NCBI RefSeq assembly: GCF_001280595.1
Contig: NZ_LITU01000070.1
Span: 495,442 to 559,441, forward strand
Direction of reading: 5' to 3'
From: Paenibacillus xylanivorans
GTDB lineage: Bacteria > Bacillota > Bacilli > Paenibacillales > Paenibacillaceae
DNA length: 64,000 nucleotides
Under the pieces are notes generated by a model. That model was not told the DNA's origin, made no database searches, and saw only the letters and a list, made by a program, of their open reading frames with translations. Shown in pieces: positions 17,007-25,212 of the stretch. Both the position numbers and the translations under genes were made by a program. How positions within the stretch are numbered: position 1 is the first letter of the stretch; the number at the start of each line of letters is the position of its first letter.

Positions 17007-17045
17007 AAGGTCATCCTCCTTAACAGGCAGGGTGACCTTTTTTTA
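17007..17045 (+). terminator. Terminator after the GH94 gene
   Basis: AAGGTCA (17007-17013) pairs with TGACCTT (17033-17039), with inner pairing and a run of seven T. Confidence 0.85.
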
Positions 17046-17101
17046 TTTTAAGAAAGATTCATTGGTAGGTCAGGGGAACCCTTTACGATACGATAATCAT
17101 T

Positions 17102-18298
17102 CTAACGCAAAGGAACGGCCAGCAACGTGTGCAGAAGCGCATTATGGCGTACATGCTTCGTCACATAGCCTGCGTCCTCCAGCGAGCCGCACAGCTCGTC
17201 CAGCAGCGGGAAATGACGTTCTTTTATCGTTTGTAGTTGCTCCTCATGACCTGCTGCCTCAGCCTGTTGGATATACGTTTGGCGGTGGGTTGTATTCGCA
17301 AACATCAGGTCTGTCAGGCAAATCCGTCCTCGTCTGGTTAACACTCGCTGCATCTCCTGTAATGCCAACTGTTGCTGATCTGTGCTCAGATGATGGAAGG
17401 CGAAGCTGGATACGACAAAATCGAAGGACTGGTCGGCAAAAGGTAAAGCCAGAAAGTTACCAAGCTTTACATGCATCTCTGGATATTTGATGCGGCATGT
17501 ACGCAGCATCTCACGGGATTGATCGATGGCAGTCATGGTTGCGCCTCGTTCTAACAATTTGCCTGCCAAATTCCCCGTGCCTGTACCGACATCAAGTCCT
17601 TTTTCGCCGGGCTTAGGAGATATCCAGCTTGCTGTCTGCTCCAGCGCTTCGTCATAGTTGTCATATATATTGAAAGGTCTTGCACCTACTACCAATACTC
17701 CCAACGCTTCCAATCTTGATCCTGCATTTTCTGGATACGTTGTATCGTTGTTTGGCATGTGTGCTGTCCAGCTATTCTTCTGCCTGCGAACTTCATCACC
17801 ATTAGGTTCTGGCATACGGTCATTCGACGCCTGTACCCGCTGATCATGGATTGCTGCCTGGGTATCGTAGTTCCAGCGATCATGCCAGTTCTGCCGGGCT
17901 TCCCTGAGGCGGCGCGCACTGTCTGCAAGATCATGCAGATGGCTGACGTCCAGCGGCCCGTCCTGACGGTTCAGGTCAATCATGCGCTGGGTCGTATCCA
18001 GCATGCGCTTCAGCTCGACCCACTGGGCATACATCACGGCTTGCTGCAGCTCCAGATATTCTTCCAGGCGCTGCTGATTGCCTTGGTCAATCTCTCCGAG
18101 CGCGTGGCTGATATCCTGAAGCGACATCCCGATTTCGCGCAGCGCTGCAATGGTTTGCAGCCGCCAGATGTCATTCTCGGTATATGTGCGATATCCGTTA
18201 TTGGTCTGTTTGGCGGGCTGAATCAGCCCTTTTTCCTCATAAAAGCGGATGGCTCTCGCCGATATGCCGAGTCTGTCAGCGGCTTCCTTAATGTTCAT
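17102..18298 (-). CDS. MerR-type HTH regulator fused to a SAM-dependent methyltransferase
   Basis: A 398-aa two-domain protein. The N-terminus (1-75) is a MerR DNA-binding domain: MNIKEAADRLGISARAIRFY, EEKGLIQPAKQTNNGYRTYT and the wing IWRLQTIAALREIGMSLQDI. A long helix and charged linker follow (about 80-190). The C-terminus (about 205-398) is a class I methyltransferase with the SAM motif GLDVGTGTGNLAGKLLERGA, the acidic AIDQSREML and FDFVVSSFAFHHLS. ATG 18298 has AAGGAGG 8 bases upstream; an upstream GTG overlaps that site. It may be an autoregulated enzyme whose expression depends on a ligand or SAM, but its role is unknown. Confidence 0.85.
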   Translation of the reverse strand: MNIKEAADRLGISARAIRFYEEKGLIQPAKQTNNGYRTYTENDIWRLQTIAALREIGMSLQDISHALGEIDQGNQQRLEEYLELQQAVMYAQWVELKRMLDTTQRMIDLNRQDGPLDVSHLHDLADSARRLREARQNWHDRWNYDTQAAIHDQRVQASNDRMPEPNGDEVRRQKNSWTAHMPNNDTTYPENAGSRLEALGVLVVGARPFNIYDNYDEALEQTASWISPKPGEKGLDVGTGTGNLAGKLLERGATMTAIDQSREMLRTCRIKYPEMHVKLGNFLALPFADQSFDFVVSSFAFHHLSTDQQQLALQEMQRVLTRRGRICLTDLMFANTTHRQTYIQQAEAAGHEEQLQTIKERHFPLLDELCGSLEDAGYVTKHVRHNALLHTLLAVPLR

Positions 18299-18311
18299 CA
18301 CGTGCACCTCC

Positions 18312-18343
18312 TTATCGAATCAGTATATTATCGAATTAGTATA
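18312..18343. repeat. Tandem 16-bp direct repeat at the MerR-methyltransferase promoter
   Basis: TTATCGAATCAGTATA (18312-18327) is followed at once by TTATCGAATTAGTATA (18328-18343); 15 of 16 bases agree. It lies immediately upstream of the ribosome site of the minus-strand gene, so it may be a binding site for that protein, or a recent duplication. Confidence 0.8.
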
Positions 18344-18549
18344 AACGATGACGTTACGGAAAGGTTAAGTGAAAATTTCATTCACCGAATTGAAATTTTA
18401 GTCAAGCCTGAGGCTATGCTACAATATATAGCAATGGAGCATTTGCATCGATATACCCTGCAAAATGGTTAATATGAACCGAACAAGCCATATTTTTTGA
18501 ACGCTGCTTCTCGCAGTGTTATCACTAATGCACGAAAGGTTGAACTTTT

Positions 18550-19095
18550 ATGCTTACCAGCCATACGTATATGATTCGGCCATCCGAGCTTAAGGATGCG
18601 GCGCAGCTTATGGAGCTGGATGCTCTAGTATGGGATAAATATACCTCTCCTGAGCCGCTCAACTGGCGTTCCAGACAACAATATTTGCAGCATTGCCCTC
18701 CAGGCAGTCAGTTGATTGCCGTTCAAGGAGAGCGGGTATGTGGTTATGTGGGCTTTCATCCGGCGACAGGCTTGCCTGTTAACCGCCATGTATACGAGAT
18801 TAATATCGCCGTTCATCCTCATGATCGTCGCTGTGGTATTGCTACGGCCCTGATGGATGTCATGAAGCAGCATGCCCTTGAACAAGGGATCATCAAGCTT
18901 AGGTTGCGGGTGTTATCCAGCAATCCAGGAGCCATTGCGTTTTATACACAGTGCGGATTCGTGACGGAGGGCAGACTGATGTCGGAATTTTATATCGCAG
19001 GCAAGTATGTGGACGATATTCTCATGAGTTATTTCATCCAGGCCAAAGGACAGAGTAGAAGGAGGAACAACAATGGACATGGGACTTCGGGGTAA
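18550..19095 (+). CDS. GNAT-family N-acetyltransferase
   Basis: A 181-aa protein with the acetyl-CoA-binding signature VHPHDRRCGIATALMDVM (motif A, R/Q-x-x-G-x-A form) at about residue 94 and the family's C-terminal SSNPGAIAFYTQCGFVTEGR. It is most like the broad-specificity acetyltransferase 1 group; the substrate is unknown. A GAAAGG ribosome site precedes ATG 18550. Its end overlaps the SDR gene by 23 bases, so the two are translated as a pair. Confidence 0.85.
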   Translation: MLTSHTYMIRPSELKDAAQLMELDALVWDKYTSPEPLNWRSRQQYLQHCPPGSQLIAVQGERVCGYVGFHPATGLPVNRHVYEINIAVHPHDRRCGIATALMDVMKQHALEQGIIKLRLRVLSSNPGAIAFYTQCGFVTEGRLMSEFYIAGKYVDDILMSYFIQAKGQSRRRNNNGHGTSG

Positions 19096-19861
19096 AAAGG
19101 CGCTGGTACTTGCATCCAGTCGAGGACTGGGCAAAGCGGTAGCCGCTCAATTGGCGGCAGAAGGCACTGACGTCATGCTCGCCAGCCGGAGCGAAGAGAA
19201 GCTTGCAGTGGTGAAGCAGGAGCTGCTGGCGCTTGGTGGTGGCGGATGTGTCGAATATTGTGCAACCGATGTGACAAGCAAGCAGGACATTGATGCCCTG
19301 ATTCGCAAGACAGGCGAATTGTTCGGTCAGATTGATATTTTGGTGAACAATTCAGGTGGTCCGCCTTCTGGAACATTTGAGTCATTGACCGATGAAGACT
19401 GGGAACGAGCATTTGAATTAAATGTACTTAGCTATGTAAGACTGATTCGTGGTGCGCTTCCTTACATGAAGGAGAATGGCGGACATATCGTGAACATTGC
19501 CTCAACCTCTGTGAAGCAACCCATTCCAGGTCTGATTCTGTCCAATACGTTCCGTACGGGTGTGTTCGGATTGGCCAAGACCTTGTCACAGGAGCTCGCA
19601 CCATATGGCATTCTGATCAATACGGTTGCGCCGGGTCGAATCGGTACGGATCGGATACATGAGTTGGACGCTGCACGTGCAGAGCAGAACGGAATGAGTG
19701 AGGAAGAGGTTGCCGAACAATTCCGTAAGGAAATTCCATTGGGACGTTATGGTCAACCCGAGGAGTTTGCCAAGGCGGTCGTGTTCCTTTTATCAGGAGC
19801 GAATACGTATATTACAGGTACATCCCTTGTGGTGGATGGTGGCATGGTGCGTGCGCTCTAA
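19073..19861 (+). CDS. SDR-family oxidoreductase with a degenerate catalytic tetrad (BKR-like)
   Basis: A 262-aa Rossmann protein. The cofactor motif is ASSRGLGKAVA rather than TGxxxGIG. NNSGGPPSG keeps the usual NNAG position, and the catalytic Ser is present in NIASTS. Where the YxxxK pair should be, the protein reads LSNTFRTGVFGLAKTL, so both Tyr and Lys are replaced. This matches the atypical BKR-like SDR subgroup rather than true FabG. It may bind NAD(P)(H) without classical SDR chemistry. A good AGAAGGAGG site precedes ATG 19073, inside the end of the acetyltransferase gene. Confidence 0.85.
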   Translation: MDMGLRGKKALVLASSRGLGKAVAAQLAAEGTDVMLASRSEEKLAVVKQELLALGGGGCVEYCATDVTSKQDIDALIRKTGELFGQIDILVNNSGGPPSGTFESLTDEDWERAFELNVLSYVRLIRGALPYMKENGGHIVNIASTSVKQPIPGLILSNTFRTGVFGLAKTLSQELAPYGILINTVAPGRIGTDRIHELDAARAEQNGMSEEEVAEQFRKEIPLGRYGQPEEFAKAVVFLLSGANTYITGTSLVVDGGMVRAL

Positions 19862-19922
19862 GGAAGAAGCCTGATCAGGAGGTTCCAAGTTAGTACGAAT
19901 GCATAACTACGAAAATAAGATA

Positions 19923-19967
19923 AAGCCCCTCCTTATTCTCCACGTGTTGTGGGGTAGGAGGGGTTTT
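19923..19967 (+). terminator. Terminator after the acetyltransferase-SDR pair
   Basis: CCCCTCCTTA (19926-19935) pairs with TAGGAGGGG (19955-19963), followed by TTTT. Confidence 0.85.
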
Positions 19968-20044
19968 GAGTTGATGTATGCATTGTGAGGGCCATATTTC
20001 GCAGTAAGAATTGGTCCTCCAACCATTAAATTATGTAAGTCTAA

Positions 20045-20593
20045 TTAGCGCAAAAGTTCCCATTCATGCTGCAGCATGCCATACACCGCATGGTTAACAT
20101 AGCCCTTAGGCAGCTTCTCGGCCTGACGGATAACGCCTTCAAGGACAAATCCAAGTCGTTCAGGGATGGCCCGGCTCCGCTTGTTGTTGGTTGCTGAACG
20201 AATCTCAACACGGTTCAGATCCAGGGTGACCAGAGCGTAGTCCACCAGAACACGGCATGCGCTGGTCATCAAGCCTTGACCTTCAAAACCTTTGCCAAGC
20301 CAGTATCCGATGCTTACCGAGCGGTTGGTCCAGTTGATTTCGTGGAAGCCGATGATGCCTGCAAGATCGCCTTTCAGCCAGACACCTGCGGTAAAACCGC
20401 CGTTGTCAGCTCCCTGTTTGAGTGCATTGCTGATAAAATTCGAAGTATGCTCAATCTCGGTCACGTGGTCCACCCACGGTAACCAATGTCTCAGCTGATC
20501 CCGCGAGCGGTCTGTGAGTTCGAACAACGGTTTGGTGTGCTCCATGGCAAGTGGGCGGAGTTCGGTATATTCATCCAATGAATAGGTAAACAT
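20045..20593 (-). CDS. RimJ/RimL-type GNAT acetyltransferase (YdaF-like)
   Basis: A 182-aa protein with the order of the RimL group: the N-terminal LRPLAMEHTKPLFELTDRSR, then LRHWLPWVD, the GYWLGKGFEGQGLMTSA acetyl-CoA loop and the RVEIRSATNNKRSRAIPERLGF helix. Members acetylate N-termini of ribosomal proteins or small molecules; B. subtilis YdaF is a close structural model. A GAAGG ribosome site precedes the ATG. Confidence 0.88.
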   Translation of the reverse strand: MFTYSLDEYTELRPLAMEHTKPLFELTDRSRDQLRHWLPWVDHVTEIEHTSNFISNALKQGADNGGFTAGVWLKGDLAGIIGFHEINWTNRSVSIGYWLGKGFEGQGLMTSACRVLVDYALVTLDLNRVEIRSATNNKRSRAIPERLGFVLEGVIRQAEKLPKGYVNHAVYGMLQHEWELLR

Positions 20594-20625
20594 GAGTGCA
20601 ACCTTCTTTCTTTGAAATAAATGTA

Positions 20626-20883
20626 TTATCGGGAAGTCTTCGGTAGCTTGCGCTCCAGTGCAAATAGGTCTTCTTCCATCGAGGCCATGCGTTGATTCAA
20701 CGTAGTACGGGCGTCACCCAGTGCCTGATTATATATGTAGGGAGCCAACTGGGTCATGAAAAGATCCAGCACGCCCCAGGCTGCCAGATCGCCCAGTTCT
20801 TCGCCGCGTTCCTCTTCGAAATACGACTGGATGGTGCGTATGGCTTCATCCTGTTGTTCTTTGGACAGTTTTAGCGCGTTCAA
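20626..20883 (-). CDS. DUF2164-family small protein
   Basis: An 85-aa protein read as (M)NALKLSKEQQDEAIRTIQSY and onward. The sequence EERGEELGDLAAWGVLDLFMTQLAPYIYNQALGDA has the look of the small conserved DUF2164 family, whose function is not known. The start is set at TTG 20883 because AAGGGAGGG lies 7 bases upstream; longer frames starting at ATG have no ribosome site. It lies 33 bp downstream of the RimL-like gene's start, on the same strand and upstream of it in transcription order, so the two may be cotranscribed. Confidence 0.7.
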   Translation of the reverse strand: MNALKLSKEQQDEAIRTIQSYFEEERGEELGDLAAWGVLDLFMTQLAPYIYNQALGDARTTLNQRMASMEEDLFALERKLPKTSR

Positions 20884-21034
20884 TGGGAAACCCTCCCTTA
20901 AATTCTGTTTTTCTATCATGCTACATGATTCGCGCGAACCCGTCAAAATGGTTTTGGGCCTATCTTGTGTACAGCCCGTCATGACTTTGGTGCCGTTATT
21001 TATTGAACTCGTCCCTCGTTAAAGGTATATTTAG

Positions 21035-22813
21035 ATGAAACGCATTGTAAATGCTGAAAGTTCCAATCAATTCATGAAAGGTTTGATACCTGTGGACAAT
21101 CGTACAACCCCACCTAACTTTATCAAAAATATTATTACCGAAGATCTCCGGTCAGGGAAAGTCCAGGAAGTCATTACCCGTTTTCCTCCGGAACCGAACG
21201 GTTATCTGCATATCGGCCATGCCAAAGCGATCTGGATTAACTTTGCACTGGGTGGCGAATTTGGCGGCAAAACGAATCTGCGCTTCGATGACACGAATCC
21301 GGTCAAAGAAGATGTGGAATACGTACAATCGATTCAGGAAGACGTAAAATGGCTCGGATACGAGTGGAGCGAGAAACGTTTTGCTTCCGATTATTTTGAT
21401 GAAATGTACAGCCGCGCGGTTTTGCTGATCCAAAAAGGCAAAGCTTACATCGACGACCAAAGCGCCGACGAAATCCGTGCCATGCGCGGAACGCTCACCG
21501 AGCCGGGCAAGAACAGCCCGTACCGTGACCGTACCGTTGAAGAGAATCTCGACTTGTTCACACGGATGCGTGCAGGAGAGTTCCAGAACGGCGAGAAAGT
21601 GCTGCGCGCCAAGATTGATATGGCTTCACCGAACATCAACCTGCGTGATCCGGTCATTTACCGAATTTCTCATGCACATCATCACAATACAGGGGACAAA
21701 TGGTGCATCTATCCGATGTATGCATTCGCACATCCGCTCGAGGACGCCATTGAAGGGGTAACGCACTCCCTCTGTTCCCTGGAGTTTGAGGACCAACGTC
21801 CATTCTATGATTGGGTTATTGCCGAATGTGAGATGGAGAATCAACCGCATCAATATGAGTTTGGCCGTCTGAACCTGTCGCAAATGGTGACAAGCAAACG
21901 GAAGCTGAAATTGCTCGTGGACGAAGGTCATGTGGATGGATGGGATGATCCGCGTATGCCAACGATCTCGGGTCTGCGCCGCCGGGGATATACACCGGAA
22001 GCCATTCGTGATTTCGTATACGAAACGGGGATTTCCAAAAACTACGGGGTTATCGATCTGCAAACGCTGGAGCACTTTGTCCGTGAAGATCTGAAACTGA
22101 AAGCTCCGCGTACGATGGCTGTCCTGCATCCGCTCAAAGTGGTCATAACGAATTACCCTGAAGGGCAAGTCGAATGGCTCGAAGCAGAGAATAATGTGGA
22201 AAATCCGGAGATGGGCAATCGCCAAATTCCTTTCTCCCGTGAGATTTACATTGAACAGGACGATTTCATGGAAAATCCGCCAAACAAATATTTCCGTTTG
22301 TTCCCTGGCAACGAGGTCCGTCTGAAACATGCGTACTTCATCAAATGTAACGATGTGATCAAGGATGCGGAAGGCAATGTGACTGAAATCCATTGTACTT
22401 ACGATGTGGAGACGAAGAGCGGCAGTGGCTTCACAGGCCGTAAAGTCAAAGGAACGATTCATTGGGTGGAAGCAAGCCAAGCGGTCCCCGCTGAATTCCG
22501 TCTGTATGAACCTCTGATCTCCGCAGAAGTACCGGAAGCCGATACCGAGCCAGAAGTGGCCGTGGCAGGCGCTGAGGTGGAGGTTGTGGAAGAGCAACCG
22601 GAGAAAACGTTCCTGGATCAATTGAATCCAAACTCTCTTGAAGTAGTTCAAGGGTTTGTGGAGCAAGAGATGAAAGAGGCGCAAGCACAGGATAAATTCC
22701 AGTTCTTCCGTCATGGTTACTTCAGCGTGGATCCGAAACATTCCGAGCCAGGCCGTCCGGTATTTAACCGGGTCGTATCCCTGAAGAGCTCGTTCCAACT
22801 GCCAAAAGCATAA
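21035..22813 (+). CDS. glnS: Glutaminyl-tRNA synthetase
   Basis: A class I aminoacyl-tRNA synthetase with the HIGH motif in PPEPNGYLHIGHAKAIWINF, KMSKS as MVTSKRKL, and the GlnRS-specific RFDDTNPVKEDVEYVQSI. The C-terminal anticodon-binding barrels end in KFQFFRHGYFSVDPKHS and PVFNRVVSLK. It charges tRNA-Gln directly, whereas Bacillaceae mostly use GluRS plus GatCAB. An acidic Val/Glu-rich insert (about residues 500-530) interrupts the last barrel compared with E. coli GlnRS. ATG 21035 has AAAGG 9 bases upstream; GTG 21092 with GAAAGG is a real alternative and would remove 19 residues. Confidence 0.93.
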   Translation: MKRIVNAESSNQFMKGLIPVDNRTTPPNFIKNIITEDLRSGKVQEVITRFPPEPNGYLHIGHAKAIWINFALGGEFGGKTNLRFDDTNPVKEDVEYVQSIQEDVKWLGYEWSEKRFASDYFDEMYSRAVLLIQKGKAYIDDQSADEIRAMRGTLTEPGKNSPYRDRTVEENLDLFTRMRAGEFQNGEKVLRAKIDMASPNINLRDPVIYRISHAHHHNTGDKWCIYPMYAFAHPLEDAIEGVTHSLCSLEFEDQRPFYDWVIAECEMENQPHQYEFGRLNLSQMVTSKRKLKLLVDEGHVDGWDDPRMPTISGLRRRGYTPEAIRDFVYETGISKNYGVIDLQTLEHFVREDLKLKAPRTMAVLHPLKVVITNYPEGQVEWLEAENNVENPEMGNRQIPFSREIYIEQDDFMENPPNKYFRLFPGNEVRLKHAYFIKCNDVIKDAEGNVTEIHCTYDVETKSGSGFTGRKVKGTIHWVEASQAVPAEFRLYEPLISAEVPEADTEPEVAVAGAEVEVVEEQPEKTFLDQLNPNSLEVVQGFVEQEMKEAQAQDKFQFFRHGYFSVDPKHSEPGRPVFNRVVSLKSSFQLPKA

Positions 22814-22909
22814 GGTTAAACATAGCGGCAGAATACAAAGCTAGAGTATAAGATTTAAGGTCAATGCTACAAGTTAGGTTATAAACCTAAACTTAAATCT
22901 ATAAACGTA

Positions 22910-22950
22910 AAAGGCGTCTCCAGGGCAATAAGCCTGGAGACGCCTTTCTC
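22910..22950 (+). terminator. Terminator after glnS
   Basis: A perfect 15-bp stem (AAAGGCGTCTCCAGG, 22910-22924, with 22933-22947), an 8-base loop, then TCTCTTTATT. Confidence 0.9.
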
Positions 22951-23039
22951 TTTATTACTACTTTTACTACTATTCTTAATCTTTTGTTTCGGTTTTTTAA
23001 ACGTTGATGTTACACCATAACGGAGAGGGCAGAAATAAC

Positions 23040-23195
23040 CTGAAGAAGCGTAGCGTTCGCCTAAAAGCTTTCTGAAAGAAAGCTACATCGGAAGCATACG
23101 CTTATCTCCGAATTTTACCCTTATAGAAGGGAATCAAAAAAATTCGGAGATAACAGCGATCGAAAGATTGTTCTGTCCTCGTAGTGCTCCAGTGT
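23040..23195. repeat. Structured intergenic element, candidate dispersed repeat
   Basis: AGCTTTCT-GAA-AGAAAGCT forms a tight hairpin near 23067-23086. TTATCTCCGAATTTT (23102-23116) is perfectly complementary to 23139-23153. GC-rich tags flank them (CGTAGCGTTCGC and GCGATCGAAAGATTG). No coding potential is seen. The layout is that of a REP/MITE-like intergenic repeat, but only one copy is in the window, so dispersal is not shown. Confidence 0.5.
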
Positions 23196-23230
23196 AAATC
23201 TTGAAAGGTTCAACCTTTACCAACAAAAGA

Positions 23231-24472
23231 TTACCTGTCACCCATCTCTGTCAGTACAGTTGGCTGATATCCGTTGCGGCGGTTCGAGAACCACATAATG
23301 CCAAAACCAACGGCACCAATCAGGGAGAAGAATACCCCGATGTTATACATCACTTCAGCACCGAAGCTCTGGAACAGCCAGCCGCCGAACAGGCCGGCAA
23401 TAACACCGGATATGCCACCCCAGGCCATCGTATACACGGCCTGACCAGAGGAGCGGTACGGCCTTGGAATGAACAGCATCGTCAGCTGGGTCCCAACATA
23501 GAAATAACCGCCGAACGTAACGGAATGCATGAGCTGAATGAACACAATCTCTAACGGATTGTTCGCCAGGGCCATGAGCTGCCAGCGGATGGCGAACAAC
23601 AAACTAATCAATATCAACGAGGCGAGCAGCATGCTCATTTTACGTTTGAGAAAACGATCCAGGAGCAGGAACACACCCACTTCAAGTATGGATGATGTAA
23701 AGATGGCCCAGCCAACCATCTGTTTATCGCCGCCCATCTCGACGATGTACAATGACATGAATGTACTGTTCATGGCGTTGGGTACGGAAACCAGCACACC
23801 AAGCCCGATAAAGATCATAAAGTACGGGTTGAACATTACCCTGCCGAAACGCCGGAAACTAACTACAGGTGTATCTGAAGCGATCGGCTGTCTGGGTAAG
23901 AACAAGGCGAAAATAAAGGCAATGACAATCATGAAGGCAAAGACAATCGATACACTGCCCGCACCCATGCGGTCAATGAGCGGCCCGGCAGCTGCAGCGG
24001 TCAGAGCCCAGCCTAGCGATCCCCAAAGCCGAAATGTACCAAATTTCTGAGTAGTTCCATCAATATAACCGAGAATCAGGCTGTTGGTCTGGGCAAACAA
24101 AGGACTTTGAAAAAAATAAAAAAAGATCATGGCTGCATAGATCCAGGCATACGTAGGCGCATAGAATACGGCCTGAGCAAGCACAAAGGTGCCACCCATC
24201 ATCATCATCAGGATAATACGAATATTGCGTGATTTATCGCTCCAGAAGCCCCAGAACGGATTGGCGAACAAGGATACAAACGGACCAATCGCCATCAGAC
24301 TGCCAATTTCCAATTTGGTCATACCGATTTCCTGCAAATACAACTGAAGAAAACCGGCGAAGATTGAAATGGCTCCATAAATGAAAAAGTTATATAGTTT
24401 CAGCGAAACCAAAGAGGGATTGCCTCTTCCGGGTGCATATCTATCCAATAGAGCCATTCCTTTCAGAATCAT
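23231..24472 (-). CDS. MFS transporter, LacY/nucleoside-symporter-like (MFS_1-like)
   Basis: About 413 residues from MILKGMALLDRYAPGRGNPS, with 12 predicted helices. FFIYGAISIFAGFLQLYLQE in helix 1 and FWGFWSDKSRNIR between helices 2 and 3 are typical of the MFS_1-like/PPP-type group, as is FGTFRLWGSLGWALTAAAAG in helix 5. The start is uncertain: ATG 24472 is used, while TTG 24508 and ATG 24457 are possible and none has a clean ribosome site. The substrate is unknown. It diverges from mobA. Confidence 0.8.
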   Translation of the reverse strand: MILKGMALLDRYAPGRGNPSLVSLKLYNFFIYGAISIFAGFLQLYLQEIGMTKLEIGSLMAIGPFVSLFANPFWGFWSDKSRNIRIILMMMMGGTFVLAQAVFYAPTYAWIYAAMIFFYFFQSPLFAQTNSLILGYIDGTTQKFGTFRLWGSLGWALTAAAAGPLIDRMGAGSVSIVFAFMIVIAFIFALFLPRQPIASDTPVVSFRRFGRVMFNPYFMIFIGLGVLVSVPNAMNSTFMSLYIVEMGGDKQMVGWAIFTSSILEVGVFLLLDRFLKRKMSMLLASLILISLLFAIRWQLMALANNPLEIVFIQLMHSVTFGGYFYVGTQLTMLFIPRPYRSSGQAVYTMAWGGISGVIAGLFGGWLFQSFGAEVMYNIGVFFSLIGAVGFGIMWFSNRRNGYQPTVLTEMGDR

Positions 24473-24544
24473 ATTCTTCAATGTATCATTTGTTGAAAGG
24501 GTATTCAATGTATAGAATACGTTTATTGAACGAGGAGGACTACC

Positions 24545-25150
24545 GTGAGCACAATAGAATGGACAGGTATTATATTGGCAGGAGGCTTATCCCGCCGTAT
24601 GGGTTCCAATAAAGCATTATTGGAATGGAATGGTTTCAGCGTGCTGGAACAGGTCATCCAAGCGATGACACCAGCTGTGAATCGTATTATCGTTTCCGCA
24701 GGAAACAACACGGCTGCATACAACGCTTTGCCCTACGACTGCGTTCAGGATTATTACCCAGGGAAAGGGCCGCTCGCAGGACTGCACGCTGCGCTTGAAG
24801 CCTCGGAGACGGGCTGGAACCTTGTCTGTGCCTGTGATATGCCGCTGCTAGAGCTACCCTTTTTCAACGGCATGAAGAGGCTCACCGAATCTGGTCAAGA
24901 GCATCATGCGATCGTTCCGCGATTGGCAGGGCGGGTTCATCCGCTTGCAGGTGCTTACCATAAACGTATTCTCCCCGAACTTGAACAGCGCTTAATAGAT
25001 GACAGACTAAGGGTAACCCAATGGCTTGAAGAAATCGGTTGCCGATATGTCGACGTGGATGAGCTGGAAAGCGCTGGCGTCCATGATGTGGCAATTCAGC
25101 TGAGCAATATGAATACGCCGGAAGAGTATGAGCTTATTCGTAACCGATAG
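24545..25150 (+). CDS. mobA: Molybdenum cofactor guanylyltransferase
   Basis: A 201-aa nucleotidyltransferase with the GTP-binding start GIILAGGLSRRMGSNKALLEW, the metal-binding CDMPLL and the family's GPLAGLHAALE. It joins GMP to molybdopterin to make the MGD form used by DMSO-reductase-type enzymes such as the oxidoreductase at 2.6 kb. GTG 24545 is preceded by GAGGAGG at 7 bases. It stands alone; moaA is 13 kb away, so the pathway is scattered here. Confidence 0.92.
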   Translation: MSTIEWTGIILAGGLSRRMGSNKALLEWNGFSVLEQVIQAMTPAVNRIIVSAGNNTAAYNALPYDCVQDYYPGKGPLAGLHAALEASETGWNLVCACDMPLLELPFFNGMKRLTESGQEHHAIVPRLAGRVHPLAGAYHKRILPELEQRLIDDRLRVTQWLEEIGCRYVDVDELESAGVHDVAIQLSNMNTPEEYELIRNR

Positions 25151-25212
25151 GACGTCTCTAACCATGAGTTCATTCATCATCACATTTAACATCTAGCTCT
25201 CTTATACCTTCC

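Larger units (their letters stand above)
22814..23230. other. Gene-free 417-bp region: terminator plus structured repeat-like element
   Basis: No ORF is supported. It contains the glnS terminator (22910-22950) and a compact set of inverted repeats (23040-23195) described separately. Confidence 0.6.

Noticed and set aside
21626..22798. 390-aa minus-strand frame over glnS
   Set aside because: Antisense shadow of a strongly supported synthetase gene.
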